DNA from: Oxytricha trifallax
Taxonomy: Eukaryota; Ciliophora; Spirotrichea; Sporadotrichida; Oxytrichidae
Direction: 5' to 3'
DNA: 64,000 bases
Assembly (NCBI GenBank): GCA_000711775.1
Contig: ARYC01000264.1
Span: 1 to 64,000, forward strand
Part shown: piece by piece, positions 22,836-33,373 of the stretch
Position numbering within the stretch: position 1 is the stretch's first letter
How the letters are laid out: each line of letters begins with the position of its first letter
Position numbers and translations under genes: made by a program
The notes under the pieces: model-generated
The model's database searches: none
Seen by the model: only the letters and a program-made list of their open reading frames with translations
What the model was told of the DNA's origin: nothing

Positions 22836-23248
22836 TATTGTAGGAATACATTCGAAATTGGGAAATAATTTCAAAATTTATCAATTATAAATAAAAAATT
22901 TGGAAGTTAAAGTTGACCAATTTTCTTGGACTTATTCTAAAATGAATTCAAAATTAGCTGGACTTTAATATTTTTGGAACTATTTTATCTCGCCCCTTAA
23001 GCGAGATAACTCGAGTTTTATTAAAGGCCTCTAAATTCATTAAATTATACCCTAAAATTAAAATCGAGTTATCTTGCTTTAGGGATGAGATATAATAGTT
23101 TCGCTAATAGTAAAGTCCACCTAATTTTGTATTATCTATCAAATAAGCCCAAGATAATTAAAATTAATCAACTTTAATAGAAAATATTTTGAATTATAAT
23201 TAATTTATTATGAAAATATTTCCCAATTACAAATGTATTCATACAATA
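22836..23248. mobile_element. 413-bp TIR element, relative of the 14517 element
   Basis: Ends TATTGTAGGAATACATTCG and, inverted with a few changes, TATTGTATGAATACATTTG, flanked by TA. Inner parts also match the first element weakly (a shared TAAAGTCCASCTAA stretch and an ATCTYGCTT stretch). Non-coding. It is more diverged between its two ends than the copy at 14517, so it looks older. Confidence 0.8.
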
Positions 23249-23292
23249 TTATATAATGCAAATTGGTTAATTAATTAATTCTTAATTAAAAT

Positions 23293-23575
23293 TCATCTCT
23301 GATTTTACTCATTAGTCTAGTTTAATATTTGAGATCCAAAACCACTGCTTGGGCTGTATGTTTTAGAGCTTTCTCTTGGATAGTCTTCTAATTCCAAAAG
23401 ATCTTCCTCATCAAAGTTATCTTTAGAGCTCTCTTGTAGATATACTTTTTCTGATTATTAATGAGGCATTTTGATTTCACCTTTATAGTTAATATTTTTG
23501 AGAAATTGACAATAATTTCTATCATCAAAAAATTTCTTATCTACAATTTTAAAGTCATGGCAAAATACCACATCA
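23293..23575 (-). CDS. Orphan C-terminal coding segment
   Basis: After a splice-acceptor-like CTAG the minus strand reads DVVFCHDFKIVDKKFFDDR and continues acidic (NFDEEDLLELEDYPRESSK) to TGA at 23295-23293. It sits directly behind the PUS10 N-terminal MDS but is out of phase with it and has no counterpart in PUS10 family proteins. Best read as the last MDS of another gene whose other parts are not in this window, or as a PUS10 extension joined differently. Confidence 0.35.
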
Positions 23576-23609
23576 CTAGTTATAAAATATTAAAAATATC
23601 AACTATGTG

Positions 23610-24998
23610 ATATAATTTGATTATACGAGACCCTGCATTTCTGGCACTCGATCTTTAACAGATATCGAAAATTTAGGATTAATAAATTCACAGACAAACG
23701 GTCTTCCTATTCCAAGCATTCTTACATCAATATCTTCTCTCCCCTATAAAAAATTATATTTATAGGCAAATATTTCTTACAGCAGCATGAAGATACACTG
23801 TTTTCGATCCAAATACGTCCATTAAGTTTACAGATATCTCATCTTGCAAGTTTTTCTATATAATCATGATAAAAATGTAAAGGAATTCTTACAATTTCTC
23901 TATCTCCAATTAGCCAAGGAGTTTAACTGACTTCTCTTGAGTGCTTTATGTATCTTCCAAAAAGCAGCATGCTCTCTTGAGAGCATTCAACTTATATTAA
24001 ATTCATTAAGTCGATGTTTTGATTCAACAAGTTTTTGACAATCTTTAACTCCTTAAGTAAAGAAATAGGGGTTTTTGACAGTAATTGAATTATTTGTTCA
24101 GCTCCCATTTAAGTTTTAGCAGATCTTAAATCATCTTTTTCCTATTGCTTTTTATTCTTCCATTTTGCACCATATTGATTCTTCACTTATGATATCCCCA
24201 GGTCAGTCAAGTCTTATTAAAGTGTTTCAATGATTGAAACTTCACTATTCTAGTCATTGATAGCTGTGACATCTCTATTGCAAAAATTTACATTCACGAG
24301 GAAAGTTCCTTCTAAGTTGGCAGGGACATCTAACCTTCTTGCAATTTTAGGAGACATAATCCACTTGTAAATCTCCTTGAAATCTAGGGCATTCTATAAA
24401 AATATTAAACATGAAAAAATTGTACTCTTGAGATATCTTTAGAACTTGAGCCAAAACCTCTATCAACCTTTTATTCAGCTTCACATATCGCGATTATTTT
24501 GTTTATATAGGCGATGATTGAAATGCTAAAAGTTATCTTAAAATCTTGAAATTCAAATCCTTGCTATTTAACAAGGGTGATAACATTTTCAAGGTTAGAG
24601 GGATTATCACAAAACTGATTAACTCCTAAGCAAATCGTGCATTTGTTTAGAGGAATGTTTTTACATATCAAATTTTCAGGAAGTCCTACTTCAGTTCTGA
24701 ATGCATTAAAATCTTCAAGTCTGTATATTTATAGAGTGTATTCCCTAAATAACATGAAAATGCATCTATAGCACACGTTCATCTCATGAAAGACATTAAA
24801 GAATTTCTTAGAAGATTCATCTAAGTTGTTGTAAAATTTTATAGCCTCTCTAGTTCCAAAATCAAGAGTCTTTTGGGACTCTGTAGTGGGTTATTGCACA
24901 GTTTAATCTAATTATTACTCCATTAATCATTAAAGTAGTATTACATTTCCTAATAAACTTACACTATCCAATATTAATGAATAGAAACAAGAATTCAT
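23610..24998 (-). CDS. PUS10: PUS10 tRNA pseudouridine synthase, N-terminal MDS
   Basis: Starts MNSCFYSLIL at 24998. Contains the N-terminal cysteine pairs expected of the family's zinc-binding THUMP-type module (CYRCIF; CTICLGVNQFC), then LLFGRYIKHSREVSQTPWLI and the catalytic-domain hallmark GREDIDVRMLGIGRPF, with the catalytic Asp. At least four GT-AG introns of 32-57 nt. Coding stops at a phase-0 donor after VPEMQGL; the next family motif is missing and is found in the 12,181-12,723 segment. The enzyme modifies uridines 54/55 of tRNA T-arms in eukaryotes and archaea. Confidence 0.9.
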
Positions 24999-25680
24999 AA
25001 AATAATAATCAGATTCATTACTTTTTCTATGGTGTTTTTTGTGTTAAAACTGGAGGCAATGTTGAGTGCGATTTACTTCCAGGAGTGACTCCCATTCTCG
25101 ACAACTCTCTTTGGGTTAATTGATACTCATTTAGATTATCTTAAAGAGTCAATTTTTAAGCTTTTTCTCTAAGTGGTGAGGTCATATCCTTAATCATTTT
25201 ACTGTCACTTTAGATATTTCTCATTAAATTCTTTCTAAACTGTGGAGTATCTCCTGTGTGTAAGGTGGTCTGACCACCTCGCTCAGTTTATGAACCATTT
25301 GTATAGTTTTGTTGGTGTATCAGAGATGAGTTTACAAGTTAAGTTCTACCAATCTTTGACCGATTTTGAGATCGACTTGCCTTACTTTAAGAGCTTGTTG
25401 GTTTATTTTGATACGCATTATCAGGAGACTAATTTATATTGTTTTAAAAGTTATTACTTTAAATAACCACATCGAATGTATATATTTTGCCCTTGTTAAA
25501 AAGTTTGAAAACAAATAAAGATTTCAAAGAACTTTCTCCTTTATGTCTAAAATTTTATTATTCCTTCGTGATTCAATATCAATGTTATAATTTTCCTATA
25601 CTATATTGAAATTAGCATTAAAAACAATATAGTTATAAAATTCTCAAACAATTTCGTAATACTTTATAAAATTAACTTGA
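24999..25680. other. Intergenic, no gene seen
   Basis: Upstream of PUS10 and downstream of the DUF4795-like gene; a 74-codon plus-strand frame here has no protein-like support. Confidence 0.4.
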
Positions 25681-27796
25681 TCAAATTAATAAATATTTCA
25701 TTTTTAATTTTGCTTCCCCAATATTTATGTTTGAATTTTAGGAAAGTTCATCAATGCTTTGATCTGCCGCCATTATATTTGTTAAAGTCTAATTCATTCT
25801 TTGCTTCTTAAGTCTCTCAATAAACTCTGGCTTTACTTATGAGAGCATTCTTGAAAAGCCTTACCCTACCCTTGATATTCTATCAGTTGGATCTCTGGGA
25901 GGCATTTTCATCCAAGGGAAATAATCAGCAGGTTTCCCAGAAAGATTTAAGATATCTTTGTCGCATGAAGCACAAGACCAACCTTAGAGAGGCCTTTTAG
26001 CAAACATAGCATCTTCCTCTTCTCCGCGATGTCCATTCAAATTCAACCCGTTAATTTAGGCAAGTTGTTCCATCACAAAGTCTTGCAATTTTTTCATAGC
26101 TGCTTCAAGTTTAGCCATTTATTGCTTAAGCTTTTTCAGGTCATCAATTTTACTGTTGAGGATGTTCATCTATTCATTGAGTTAATCCATAAACAGCTTT
26201 TCTAATTAACTAAGTTAATTATGATCAACTTTAAGTTTAAGTTGCTTCTCAAGTTCTTTCAATTATTTGGCAAATGCTGCTCTCATTGATTCTATTTCCT
26301 TCTTAAGTTAGTTAATAAGTTCTTTCAAAGCATCCACTTCAGATTGATTTACTGATTCATTGATCTGAATGTTATTAGATGTTCTCCCAGCTTTTCTCAG
26401 ATCTCCCATTTCTTTCTCTAAATCACTCATTCTCTTAAAAATTACTTCAATTTTTTAAGTTAGCCCAATAAGACCATCGCTTCCTCCACTTGCACCTCTC
26501 AAATCTAGTATATTTAGCATGTTTGAATGTTCTTTCAACGTATCTTGCATTTCCAGGATGGTATTATAAAATGGATCTTTATCAAGCTTTCCAGTTTCTA
26601 AGGCTTTAATTTTTATGATAATCTCAGTTAAGTTTAGCTCTTTTAGCTGATTGGCAAGCTTTTATAGGTAATCCTCTATTCTTGGTATTTTAGCAGTTTG
26701 TTCCATAATCTCTCTCAGCTTATCTTCAATCATTGGCAATTTTTCTTCAATCTCTCTCAATAAATTTAGCTCTTTAGACCCAATTTCTACAGTATTTTAC
26801 TTCTACTTTTCTTTGTCTTCAAGAAACTTTGCATCATCATTCTGCTTACTAAGGAAAATTAAAAATTAAATGTAATACTTACTTTCTTAAGTGAGTTAGC
26901 ATACTCTTAAGGTAATTAATTTCCTTGTCAAAGATTTCACATCCAACTTTCTCTTGAAGTTTCTTCTAGAGCTCTTTGAGCATACCTAAGTGATCCTGGA
27001 TTTAATTTGAGTGTGATGCAATATCTGCCCTTTACTTATCAATAATAGTATCATGATCACTCTATTTTTCGTTTAATTGATTAATCTTGACTAATTATTC
27101 CTCAATTTATTTGCCTTGTTCAGGTACTTGAATCTCAAGTTACTTGATTCTATCTCTCAATCTCTACAAGCTTTCTTCATGATTGCTTATGTGATTATTG
27201 AACTCCTTTTTCAAGTCATTTTATCTCTCCTCATGCTACTTCTTTGTTATATGGCTATCTTTGATGCCAGATAGTTCCCCTCTTATATTGTTCAAGTTTG
27301 TTTCATGCTCATCTTTCGCTAATACCAATTCATTCTCAAGTTTTTCAATTCGTTCTAGATGCAAGTCTTAATCAGATTTTGTGCTCTCTAGTGATGCACA
27401 GGTGTCATCCAAGTTCAGTTTCAGGTTAGAAAAGTTAGAGTTAATGCTCTAAAGTGAATCGTCTTGGTTGCTTAGCTTATCAGTTAAGCCTTTCATTTGA
27501 TCCTTCATTGTCTTTTAGTCAGATCGGAACCTACAGAATTGAATATAAGAATTATTCTATAAGTTAATGGGGATTTTTAATTTTTGTTGAAGAGAATCTT
27601 ACTTATCCATAAGTGCTGTTTGCTTAAACAAGGTGTTAATGTGATCGTTATGCTGTTTAGATTAATAGATTAAAACCTTGAGGATAGCTGTCAATTTATC
27701 AAAAGAATAACTCAATTGGAATACATCGTCTAATCTTGAGATATCAATATGAGAATCGATAAATGCATCGACTACTACGTTACCTCCATTTAAAAG
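25681..27796 (-). CDS. Coiled-coil protein, DUF4795/QRICH2-like, 5' part missing
   Basis: The coding begins directly after an intron acceptor (TTTTAG at 27800-27797) with LLNGGNVVVDAFIDSHIDIS and no ATG, so its first exon is elsewhere. About 600 residues of heptad-repeat coiled coil follow. A compact end reads GWSCASCDKDILNLSGKP, then YFPWMKMPPRDPTDRI and GQGFSRMLSQV: a CxxC element and a PW-x-(K/L)-MPPRDP segment that I associate with the C-terminal domain of C16orf96/QRICH2-type ciliary proteins (DUF4795), by memory only. Introns near 27605-27535 and 26880-26860. Likely axonemal. Confidence 0.65.
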
Positions 27797-28004
27797 CTAA
27801 AATAAAATAAGATAAACTATTAAGGTATTTGAGTTGTTTTTAAGAGTAAATAACAAATATAAAAATACATAATTTTAAGTAATTTAAAATCAATTCATAA
27901 TTTTTCAAAGAATTGATATAAAATCTTTCCTTATTATAATTTTTAATTTAAATAAGGACGATCTTTCAAGATGATTTTATTTAGGAGTGATAAATAATAA
28001 ATAT
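27797..28004. other. Intron or IES DNA upstream of the coiled-coil gene
   Basis: AT-rich sequence ahead of the acceptor at 27797; no exon found. Confidence 0.4.
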
Positions 28005-28370
28005 GGGGGGGGGTGGAAGTTTCCTGCTCCCAACATTAAATTTTATATTGTTTGGCAATAAAAATATTAGAAACATATAAATTTAAATTTAAATTATCAT
28101 TACCATGTACTAAACAACTTTTATTAATATATATTTTTCAATGTACATAATTATTCTATTTTAATTTATATATTAAAAACAATGCTAAAATAATTGTTTT
28201 TTATTAATGATTTATGTGATTTTGATTAAAATGTGAAATCATTATAAAGTTAAAAATGATATTCGAAGCTTGATTAAAAATAACTATATCATAGTTGATG
28301 ATAAAGATTCTTTGAAAATTTTAAAAATAATATATTATTATTATTATGGAAGGAGCAGGAAACTTCCCCC
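28005..28370. mobile_element. 366-bp element with G-tract inverted repeats
   Basis: Left end is nine G followed by TGGAAGTTTCCTGCTCCC; right end is GGAAGGAGCAGGAAACTTCCCCC, its near reverse complement. The interior is AT-rich and non-coding. Related G-tract/AAGTYTCCTGC sequences occur near 62887 and 63931. A non-autonomous transposon or germline-limited repeat is inferred. Confidence 0.65.
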
Positions 28371-28661
28371 ATCGTAAATATATTGTATGTGCAATTATTA
28401 ACTATACAGATATAGAATTACTTTTTTATTTACGGATATATATATTTTTAAAGATTATTTTGGGGTTAGATTAGAGGATATGTGCTGAAATTAATAGGAC
28501 ATTAATAAAATAAATAAAATTATGTGGATTGCTTTTATAACAATATTCATAAATTACTTTCCTATTTTATGCATACCCCTTAATTTTATATCTTATTAAA
28601 TTAAATGAATGCTTATAAGTTACTTTGATTAAACTTATAATTTTTATTTATTTTATCTTCA
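28371..28661. other. No gene seen
   Basis: AT-rich spacer. Confidence 0.4.
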
Positions 28662-28892
28662 TCAAACATGTGACATATTTTTCTTTAAATTCAGACTACT
28701 CAAATCTGGTAGTTCATCCTCCTCCACTTCTACATTGCATTCCTCCTAAGTATTTTTAGTGTTAGTTTTTCGTTTTTTAACTATTACATGATTGTACACT
28801 AATCGTTTTTTGCCTTTCTTTTTCTTCCCTTATGAACTTTCTTTTAATTGATTCATGCTTAGCTCTAAAGGGCTTTCATTTTGACTGTTCAT
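28662..28892 (-). CDS. Small basic/acidic 76-aa protein
   Basis: MNSQNESPLELSMNQLK, then a Lys/Arg-rich block (QGKKKKGKKR; IVKKRKTNTK) that could be a nuclear localisation signal, then an acidic tail (EVEEDELPDLSSLN), TGA at 28664-28662. Intact without introns. Its ATG overlaps the TGA assigned to the CDPK gene (ATGA). Could be a complete small gene or an MDS of a larger one. No family recognised. Confidence 0.5.
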
Positions 28893-31372
28893 ATTAACGT
28901 TTTTTATGCTAAATTTATAGAGGAGTATAAAACCATGAATATTAAGGTTTTTTGCTATAAAAATGCTGTACTTTTAAATTTGTATTACCTCTTAAATTAC
29001 TAAGTATGGACACCATGAATAAATTAGTGCTTCTCTACCTTTATTTTATCAGAGTTAAAAAGCATGTACATCATTCTTTTGAAATCTTAGTAGCAAACCT
29101 CCCCTTCACCTTGAAGATCTATTTCAGATATCATTTAATCCCATTCGTTACTTTCATCCAGGTCTGGAGCTTTAATGAGACCACGCCCTAAAACCTTCTA
29201 TAGTTCTTTTGCACTTATTTCTCCTGAATTATTTTAGTCAAATAACTTAAAGATTTAAAGGGAATGCTAAATATATTGCAATTCAAAGCCTGATAAAAAT
29301 TTGAATAAACTTATTATCATGATTTCCTATATTCGTTCTTCTTCTAATAAGATTTATGGATTCAAGCCTGCAATTAAAAATTCAGAGTATTCAAGTTAAT
29401 ATAAATAAACGTGTTAAGTTTTCCTGATCCACTTAAATCTAGCTTTAATAGCATTTCCTTTGCAAATAAGTCTGCTTTAGATATATCTCCATTAAAATAT
29501 ATTGAAAATCCTTGAACCAACTCATTCTTTCCTAGTTACCCATTTCCATCTTTGTCAAGAGCTCTGAATATTTCATCTGTTGCCTTACTGTTTGCTTCAA
29601 TATTCGTAAAGTTTATAAAGTAGGAAAGCACCGCTTGCTATAACTTTTTCTCAACCTATTTAATAATTATGAATAATAGGGAAAAATTGGCTTACCCTAA
29701 GATGACTTATGTTTTCTATCATTTTTTGAATATAGTCTCTATATTTGTTTATGACTTCCGCCTTAGATTAATGTATCTTATCATAATGTGAAAACCATGC
29801 ATCTTTCAATGCCTCTTCTGCGGTTATTCTTTCTTTAGGATTTGGATTTAACAGCTTCTTTATCATTAGTTTGCCTTCAATTGAAATTTTTAAATAAATC
29901 ATGTTAACTATTAAATTTCTCTTAGCTCTGGGACTGACAAGTTCAACTTATGTTCTCTAATATTCTAAAATATCTCTAGTTAGTTCTTTCCTCTAAATGG
30001 CAAATGACCAGAGAGTAGTTAATATAAAATGACTCCACAACTCCATATATCACATTTTTCATTATAATTTCTTTTTAGCACTTCTGGAGCAATATAATGC
30101 GGCTATATTAAACTTTAAGAGGGTTTTTTATTTTACTTACAGTACCTATCCTTGAGTTCATTATAGGGTTAATGTCAAAACGAACCGAAGTACCAAAATC
30201 AATTAGCTTTATCTAAAGACATTCTTTGCTTTATAGCATAATATTTTCAGGTTTAAGATCTCTATGTGCTACTTTATTAATATGACAATAATTCACAGTT
30301 TCAAGTAGTTGATAGATAATACATGCTGCTGTTTTCTCATTAATATGTCTATGTTTTTTAATGTAATCACTTAAATCTCCACCCTCAATCAACTCGGTTA
30401 TCAGGTAAAACTTCTCTTTGTCTTGATAAAACTCATAAATTTTGAGAATGTTAGGGTGGTCAAGCTTTCCAAGTATCTCGATTTCATCCATTAGGATTTT
30501 CATGTACTCTTCCGTCACTTACTCTTTTCTGATCATTTTCATTGCTTTAAATTCTCCAGTTGCCTTTGTTAAGATCTTTTGGACTAATCCAAAAGATCCC
30601 TTTCCTAAGATTTCACAAATTTAGTACTTATCTTTTACCTGTCCTTGTCTCTATTGGAATATAAAAATTGTTATACTTTGGATAAAAAGAGCTTTCGAAA
30701 TCTTAATTTTGAATCTATCTTAAATAGGAACCATTTGCTCAATTTCCGTGCTTTTATTCACTTCAAAACTCCGAGAAATTTTCTGCTTGCAAGTTTCTTG
30801 AGCGTGCAAGATCATTTTATTAAAATCAGCGTTTTCCTCTTCATCCTTATGATTTCGATTGGAGTCGTCTCCATTATTTCTTTTTGAGGTAGATTTAGAC
30901 TCTTTAAATTATCTTCTTCTGTTTTAAGTTGCTTATAGCCGAGTTTTGTTCCCTCTATATGAAGATCTTGAAGATTTTGGAGAGTCTAGCTTCTTCTGAT
31001 TTTAACTGGAAAGAGCCTAGTTATCGTCATCGTTATCATTGCTTGAATTTTGATCTATGCAAATGATAATTTTTTGAGAAGACTTATTCTTATTATTTAT
31101 ACTCTGAATATCTATGTCGTAGCTCTGTTTCAATTCCGCTTTCAAATCTTGTTTTATTTATAAATCAATGTCTGCTCCTGTTACGTATTTATAAACATTT
31201 TTAATGAAACTAAAAAGAAAGAAGAATATTCATCCAAATATTCAGTCGATATTTTCTTTTATAACAAAGAGCACCTTTCTGGTCTTGTCTGAGGGGGTTA
31301 TCTAGTTTTGGCTAAAGAAAAATTTGAATAAGGAAATGAAAAATTGTGGTAATATTTCTTTTTTTAATTCAT
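28889..31372 (-). CDS. Calcium-dependent protein kinase (CDPK)
   Basis: Ca2+-activated Ser/Thr kinase typical of ciliates and plants. Start MNQKKKYYHNF at 31372; a long polar N-terminus; kinase domain [49 protein letters not shown] (DFG), HYIAPEVL and CDIWSCGVILYQLLSG. Then EF-hands DKDGNGQLGKNEL, DLSGSGKLEYSEF, DQNNSGEISAKEL and a weaker EIDLQGEGEVCYQDF. Three GT-AG introns and three IESs (pointers AAATTT, AACTT, AAATC) are removed; each deletion restores a family motif, and the total becomes exactly 739 codons. The last ~40 residues before TGA are less certain. Confidence 0.92.
29252..29320 (-). other. IES (69 bp) in CDPK gene, pointer AAATC
   Basis: Repeat at 29252-29256 and 29321-29325. 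Removal turns a broken stretch into EERIQEIFKLFDQNNSGEIS, a canonical third EF-hand. Confidence 0.85.
29393..29415 (-). other. IES (23 bp) in CDPK gene, pointer AACTT
   Basis: Repeat at 29393-29397 and 29416-29420. Removal gives SGSGKLEYSEFLIAG, restoring the second EF-hand loop and its exiting helix. Confidence 0.85.
29884..29912 (-). other. IES (29 bp) in CDPK gene, pointer AAATTT
   Basis: Repeat at 29884-29889 and 29913-29918. Removal removes an in-frame TGA and gives REISIEGKLMIKKLLNPNP, the expected kinase subdomain XI. Confidence 0.8.
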
Positions 31373-31877
31373 TATAATAAATTACCATTGCAAACCCAGT
31401 TTATTTTGCTTGTTGGCATATCCCTATGTGAGAATGACTACTTTTGTTTATTCAATTATTACTTAATTGTACATAACATAATATAAAACCTATAAAAACA
31501 CAATTATTTACTTCTTAATCAATTAAAAGTGTGAAGCCTTTTTTCAAATCATTTTTGCAGATGGTGTACAATTATTGGATCTCTTTTTAGTTATTTGATT
31601 AAAATATTAACATTAAAAGAAATTAGATGGTCTATCTTCTTCACATTAATACTGGGAATATAAATAAATTACTTTTAGAGTTTTAATTATTTAACGATAA
31701 ATAATTAGTTAAATGCATTGACTATTTTCTTGTTACTCTATTTGATGTTATTACAAAAATCTATGTTTAAAATCTTTGTGCTCAACATTTCCCGAATTTG
31801 AATTCTTTTCATTATTGATTTAGATTTAAGAGCTTTTATTTTAATGCACTATTATTCTGTCAGATGAAGAAGAAGAT
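31373..31877. other. No gene seen
   Basis: AT-rich DNA upstream of the CDPK start. Confidence 0.4.
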
Positions 31878-32255
31878 TCATAAAAATAAAAATAATATTA
31901 AAAATTATTTCAGTTCATAGCTGCCACTGCTGTAATTTGAGTCATCTTTTGATTTAATTAAATAAATTTTACATATATAGTATGTAAGATGAAATAATTT
32001 AAATTTTAAGATTTATAAGCATCGTCTTAATCGCTTGAACTGTTGCTTATCTCTTCACTAGATAGCTCATTTACGATTACCTTTTTCTTTGATTTGAATT
32101 GAATATATTAAATGTTAAAAAATCTGCTTTTTTTTGGAAAAATTAATATATACTTGAATAAAGGCAGACCGAGATCTTTACTTTTGATAAGTTTTTTCAA
32201 TTCGCTATTCTTTCAATTTCTATTCATTATTTAAGGAAGTGAATTGATATTTTAT
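31878..32255 (-). CDS. Short acidic/Ser-rich coding segment
   Basis: Reads SLNNEQKLKEQRIEKTYQK, then via a GT-AG intron RSAFIQ|KKVIVNELSSEE and SNSSSDQDDAYKSKDDSN to TGA at 31880-31878. A 59-bp IES (pointer AAATC in gene sense; 31951-31955 and 32010-32014) must be removed for the frame. No start codon was found, so the 5' end is probably in another MDS. Function unknown. Confidence 0.45.
31951..32009 (-). other. IES (59 bp), pointer AAATC
   Basis: GATTT (plus strand) at 31951-31955 and 32010-32014; removal joins DDAYKS to KDDSNYSSGSYELK. Confidence 0.6.
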
Positions 32256-32821
32256 TCATATTTAAAAAAGGTATCAATCAAAAAATATATATTTACAAAA
32301 GCTTATAGTAGTAAAATTTGAGATTCACTATAATCTTTTTGATTAATGTTTTTCTAAATTTTAAAGTGGATTATCGAAGTTAATTAAAAGAAAATTATTT
32401 AATGCTGCAAATATTTTCCCTATTTTAGTCATTTTATAATTTGAACAATTCTTGTTATAAGTCATTATCTAAATTTAGATTTTTGCATAATAATATAATG
32501 TTTTTTAATGTTATTTATAATTTTATAGCAATATCAATAAAATCATTAGAATTTAAGAATGACTTTGAAGGCTATAGACCCATTACTAATTTGTTATTCT
32601 ATAATAATTATTCCCAAATATATTATTAAATCTTACTGCTTACAACTTATTTAAAAAAATTTAATATCAATATATCCACATTATCCTATATATATTACTT
32701 TCTTATTTACTTTGTTTTCTTATTTTTTAATCAAAATTGCCATTTGAGTGTCTAATATTTATATGAATGAAATTGTTAAATTTAAATTCATAAATTAATT
32801 TAATAATTTTGATAGAATAAA
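32256..32821. other. No gene seen
   Basis: AT-rich spacer before the STIMATE start. Confidence 0.4.
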
Positions 32822-33331
32822 ATGGTCTTGGACACAACTAATGAAGTCAAGATGAGCGACGAGTGTGAGCTTTTTGGAGACTTTGGAGTGCTTATTTAAG
32901 TTATTCTAGGAGTTTCATCTATAGGTAGTCTCTTAGGTAAGATTATTTAAAGTATAAATTATATAATATTCATAGTTAAGAGATTGTTTGAGTTTCCAAA
33001 GAGAACGTGGCGTATTTTCTCCTTAGTAAGTTAATTAAATATAAGTTAATTAAATAGTAAAACGACTCTAAAGTCTTGATTTATAGTTCTAAATATCTCT
33101 AATATTTCAATTTTTAGGATGTATCGAAGCAAGGATTTTCAGCATTCTTAGCTCATTGCTTGAATCTATTTTTAGCTGTAGTTTTACAGTAAATGGTTAA
33201 AAGAGGTGATGGTTGTATATGGTATTTTGTGAACTTATGTATGGATACAACATTTGGAATCACGCTTTGCTATGCTTTTCATAGAGTTATTGATTGCTCT
33301 TTTTTAAATACTTTTGGGATATATTTATAAA
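32822..33331 (+). CDS. STIMATE/TMEM110-like membrane protein, N-terminal MDS
   Basis: Start MVLDTTNEVKMSDECELFG, then FGVLIQVILGVSSIGSLL, VKRLFEFPKRTWRIFSLD and VSKQGFSAFLAHCLNLFLAV, MDTTFGITLCYAFHRV: the conserved order of the STIMATE family, ER-membrane proteins tied to store-operated Ca2+ entry (YPL162C in yeast). Introns of 39 and 92 nt. Coding ends at FLNTFGIYLQ; the rest lies at 37,412-38,118 on the same strand. Joining over pointer TAAA (33328-33331, 37412-37415) gives exactly 328 residues in family register. The 4.1-kb IES holds four complete genes. Confidence 0.85.
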
Positions 33332-33373
33332 GAAAATTTAGAGAAATAAGATTTGCAATCATTGAACCAAAGT

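Noticed and set aside
12666-23440. Alternative PUS10 junction at the shared TCTACAA (12666-12672 and 23434-23440)
   Set aside because: It joins in frame but adds about 40 residues not expected in the family and ignores matching phase-0 splice halves; likely a chance 7-mer. Not fully excluded.
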